From: Deltaproteobacteria bacterium
Lineage (GTDB): Bacteria > Bdellovibrionota > UBA2394
Assembly: GCA_017302715.1 (NCBI GenBank)
Contig: JAFLCD010000003.1
Location: 19,154-83,153, forward strand
Length of the DNA stretch: 64,000 nt
Direction of reading: 5' to 3'
Position numbers and translations under genes: made by a program. This document shows positions 61,751 to 64,000 of the stretch, one piece after another (the first letter of the stretch is position 1; each line of letters begins with the position of its first letter). The notes under the pieces were generated by a model. The model was not told where the DNA came from. It searched no databases and worked only from the letters and a program-made list of their open reading frames with translations.

Positions 61751-62325
61751 GTCAAAATATTCAGCCGAATAAAGATTTTTATATCGCGCTTTTGCATCAT
61801 CCGGTGGTCGATAAAAATAAACAGATCATCACGGCATCGGTGACGAACTTAGATTTGCATGATATCGCCCGATCGGCCGCGACCTTTGGAGTGAAGCGCT
61901 ACTTTGTGGTGCACCCCTCTCCCGATGAGCAGGCGCTAAATAATCGGATCGTGAATCACTGGCGATCGGGTTATGGCGAGAGATCTCATCGCACCCGAAA
62001 GGAGGCCTTAGAGATCATTGAATTGGTGAATGATTTTGAAACGGTCTTAAGCCGAATCAAAGAATTGAGTGGGGAGGCGCCCATTAAAATCGGAACGAGC
62101 GCCCGCAAAACGGGATCTAATCTGCTTAAAATCGATGAATTTATGCCGAAATTGAAGCTACATCCGGCGGTTTTGGTTTTCGGAACTGGCTATGGATTAT
62201 CGTCTGAATGGAACCAAACCTTAGACTTCTTTTTACCCCCTATTGCAGGGCCTACGGATTATAACCATTTATCGGTGCGATCGGCGGTCGCTATCTATTT
62301 AGACCGTCTATTTGCCATTCCCTAG
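61747..62325 (+). CDS. SPOUT-type RNA methyltransferase (PF09936-like)
   Basis: A 192-residue protein of the SAM-dependent RNA methyltransferase family often found next to or fused with TrmD. It starts at ATG 61747 (MSQNIQPNKDF), overlapping trmD by four bases. The conserved parts are ALLHHPVVDKNKQIITASVTNLDLHDIARSA, LVFGTGYGLSSEW and the C-terminal GPTDYNHLSVRSAVAIYLDRL. Its RNA target is not known. The frame opens earlier at 61705, but that part overlaps trmD and is not supported. Confidence 0.88.
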   Translation: MSQNIQPNKDFYIALLHHPVVDKNKQIITASVTNLDLHDIARSAATFGVKRYFVVHPSPDEQALNNRIVNHWRSGYGERSHRTRKEALEIIELVNDFETVLSRIKELSGEAPIKIGTSARKTGSNLLKIDEFMPKLKLHPAVLVFGTGYGLSSEWNQTLDFFLPPIAGPTDYNHLSVRSAVAIYLDRLFAIP

Positions 62326-62382
62326 CTGTTTTTTGCCTTAGTGCTCGTTGACAAACTAAAGCGCATAGAATGAGATCCTCGA

Positions 62383-62862
62383 ATGAAAAAGACGCTCGAT
62401 CCAACCGCTTTAATGCAAAAAGCAAACAAAAGTCTCCATCCTAAAAAGACTGCATTTCCTGATTTTACAATCGGTGATGTTGTTCGAGTGAGCGTTAAAG
62501 TTACTGAAGGCGAGAAAACTCGTGTGCAAGTTTACGAAGGAATCGTCATCGCTCGAAAACGGGGCGGACCTAACTCCTGTTTCACTGTTCGAAAAATTTC
62601 TTACGGAATCGGTGTAGAGAGAATTTTCCCATACTATTCTCCTGTCATCGAAAAATTAACGATCGTTTCGAAAGGTGAAGTTCGACGCGCTAAACTTTAT
62701 TATTTGCGCGAACTGAGTGGTCGAGCTTCAAGAGTAAAATCGGAACAAGTTTTTGGTGCGGCTACTGGAGCCGATATGGCAACAGCAGGTTCAACGGAGT
62801 CTTCGAATGTTAAGCAAACCAGCGGACCTGGAGATATCACGGCAAAAGCCGCGCAAGGTTAA
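62383..62862 (+). CDS. rplS: Ribosomal protein L19 with C-terminal tail
   Basis: Large-subunit protein at the 30S-50S interface. The core is [37 protein letters not shown], then [15 protein letters not shown] and [16 protein letters not shown]. It normally ends here, at about 115-120 residues. The protein goes on for about 40 residues that are rich in Ala, Gly, Ser and Thr ([17 protein letters not shown]). The tail exists because the reading frame overlaps the start of rnhB by 56 bases, so it may be a result of overlap rather than function. Confidence 0.95.
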   Translation: MKKTLDPTALMQKANKSLHPKKTAFPDFTIGDVVRVSVKVTEGEKTRVQVYEGIVIARKRGGPNSCFTVRKISYGIGVERIFPYYSPVIEKLTIVSKGEVRRAKLYYLRELSGRASRVKSEQVFGAATGADMATAGSTESSNVKQTSGPGDITAKAAQG

Positions 62863-63835
62863 TTCCACCAAACGAAAATCTCTTTGCTCTTTTCGTTTAG
62901 AACTCGAATTTAATTCTGAAATCACGATTGGCGTGGATGAAGTCGGCCGAGGTTGCTTGGCGGGTCCTGTCGTCGCAGCTGGCGTTGTTTTTTCTAAAGA
63001 AGATTGGAAAAAGGATTGCGACTTTCTTGCGGCAATTGATGATTCAAAAAAAATTCGCAAAGAGAGAAGGGAAGAACTCGCTGAACATATTTTAAAGACA
63101 GCTCAAGCGGTTGAGATTTCGTTTTGCTCTCCTCAAGTCGTAGATCAAATTAATATTTTGCAGGCGACGTTTCGAGCTTGCCGCGAGCTCGTACAAAAAA
63201 TTGAAAAGAAATTTTCGAAGGCGCCGGGAGTTATTTTAATCGATGGTCCTCATAAAATTCCTGGAGTTTCGCATCTTCAGCATACGGTGATCGGCGGCGA
63301 TGGAATTTCAAAGTCAATTGCTGCAGCTTCGATCGTTGCTAAGGTCTATCGAGATCGATTGATGGATGATATGGCTGAAAAATTTCCAGGCTATGGATTT
63401 GAAAGTAATAAAGGTTATGGAACGAAAGTTCATACGGACGCTTTGAAAAGAATAGGGCCTTGTGAAATTCACCGACAAAGTTTTTTAAAAAATTTTCAGA
63501 ATCTAGAGACGGGTCAAAAAGGTGAAGATTCTGCTGCAGAATTTCTCAATGCTCAGGGATTTAAAATTCTCTCTCAAAATTGGAAAACTCCCGGTGCTGA
63601 AATCGATGTGATTGCTGAGAAGAATGGCGAAATTCATTTCATTGAAGTGAGAACTCGAACAAGATCTGTAGAAGTCGACTTAGCGTTTCCACCTTCGAAA
63701 CAAAGACAATTTCGAAAAGCCGTTGAACTTTACCGATTAAAGAATCCAAGAATTAGAGAAAAAACTTTTCACCTAGATCTCATTTTTATTTCTCAAGAAA
63801 AAATCGATCCTTTCTGGGATGTTTTTGGGTTGTAA
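62807..63835 (+). CDS. rnhB: Ribonuclease HII fused to YraN (UPF0102) domain
   Basis: A fusion of 342 residues. Residues about 36-230 are RNase HII, which removes ribonucleotides from DNA: Asp44-Glu45 in [14 protein letters not shown], Asp146 in LIDGPHK, and Asp183 in YRDRL. Residues about 236-342 are a YraN-like endonuclease-fold domain: [25 protein letters not shown] and [11 protein letters not shown], where most YraN proteins have GEIDLI and FVEVKTR, so the ExK lysine is Arg here. I start at ATG 62807, with GGAG at 62796-62799, rather than 62753, which is inside rplS. RnhB and YraN genes are often neighbours; here they are one protein. It ends just before rsmI. Confidence 0.9.
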   Translation: MLSKPADLEISRQKPRKVNSTKRKSLCSFRLELEFNSEITIGVDEVGRGCLAGPVVAAGVVFSKEDWKKDCDFLAAIDDSKKIRKERREELAEHILKTAQAVEISFCSPQVVDQINILQATFRACRELVQKIEKKFSKAPGVILIDGPHKIPGVSHLQHTVIGGDGISKSIAAASIVAKVYRDRLMDDMAEKFPGYGFESNKGYGTKVHTDALKRIGPCEIHRQSFLKNFQNLETGQKGEDSAAEFLNAQGFKILSQNWKTPGAEIDVIAEKNGEIHFIEVRTRTRSVEVDLAFPPSKQRQFRKAVELYRLKNPRIREKTFHLDLIFISQEKIDPFWDVFGL

Positions 63836-64000
63836 ATGCCAGGCACTCTTTTTCTCATTGGTACGCCCATTGGTAATTTAAAAGATATCACCCTTCGCGC
63901 GCTCGAGATTTTAAAATCGGTAGATGTCGTTTACTGCGAAGATACTCGACGTTCAATTAAACTTTTAAACGCTTACGAGATAAAAAAACCTCTTAAATCC
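63836..64000 (+). CDS. rsmI: 16S rRNA 2'-O-methyltransferase RsmI, partial
   Basis: The first 55 codons of RsmI, which methylates C1402 of 16S rRNA. My reading gives [24 protein letters not shown] and [11 protein letters not shown], the family N-terminus. The ATG lies directly after the rnhB stop. The C-terminal part is beyond the window. Confidence 0.93.
   Translation, partial: MPGTLFLIGTPIGNLKDITLRALEILKSVDVVYCEDTRRSIKLLNAYEIKKPLKS

Noticed and set aside
1..64000. CRISPR arrays, insertion sequences or prophage
   Set aside because: No regularly spaced direct repeats, transposase or integrase motifs, or phage structural genes were seen.

Overview
The window is about 64 kb of a compact, low-to-mid GC Gram-negative chromosome. 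It carries roughly 65 protein genes, one clear tRNA and one tRNA-like element; the longest gene-free stretch is about 245 bases (54320-54565). Gene content suggests Bdellovibrionota (Bdellovibrio-like, formerly Oligoflexia). The pointers are a TIGR02147-family regulator, a PqiA/MCE pair, many exported proteins of unknown family, a PuuD-type membrane protein next to a lipoprotein cytochrome c, and a full ISC operon. The lineage is inferred from gene content and was not tested by phylogeny. No phage, insertion sequence or CRISPR array was seen.

Left part (1-12 kb). The start of a nuo operon (nuoB, then fused nuoCD running off the left edge) diverges from tRNA-His and a RelBE/ParDE-like toxin-antitoxin pair. 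Next come an exported DJ-1/PfpI protein, a VOC-fold protein with dCMP deaminase, and a tesA-ybbA-ybbP type operon. After these lie a small response regulator divergent from a 7-TM AraC-type regulator, and several small genes.

Exported and surface section (12-41 kb). This part holds a papain-like cysteine peptidase, a zinc-peptidase-like lipoprotein, and a TIGR02147 regulator divergent from a 1174-residue secreted protein. Further on are a tRNA-like structured element, a MurJ-family flippase, carbonic anhydrase, an rRNA methyltransferase, PqiA plus an MCE protein, CorA and a secreted kinase-like protein. The section ends with a 1214-residue FapA/DUF342 repeat protein, a PilZ protein, a caspase-clan-like secreted protein, a CHASE4 hybrid histidine kinase and two related exported multi-TM proteins.

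Housekeeping section (41-64 kb). PuuD-like protein and cytochrome c are followed by a heterodimeric ABC exporter and NAD synthetase. Then come asparaginase-like hydrolase, the ISC operon (iscS-iscU-iscA-hscB-hscA-fdx-iscX, no iscR) closed by a strong terminator, recA, a LOG-family protein and a subtilase. The right end carries ffh and the rpsP-khpA-trmD-(SPOUT MTase)-rplS-rnhB/yraN-rsmI cluster, with rimM missing from its usual place.

Genome style. Convergent pairs often end on one shared TTAA or on abutting TAATTA, and co-directional genes often overlap by 4 bases. The most unusual items are the secreted kinase-like protein, the tRNA-like element, the giant secreted protein with its regulator, the clan CD-like protein, the acidic-tailed IscX, the RNase HII-YraN fusion and the N-terminally extended RecA.
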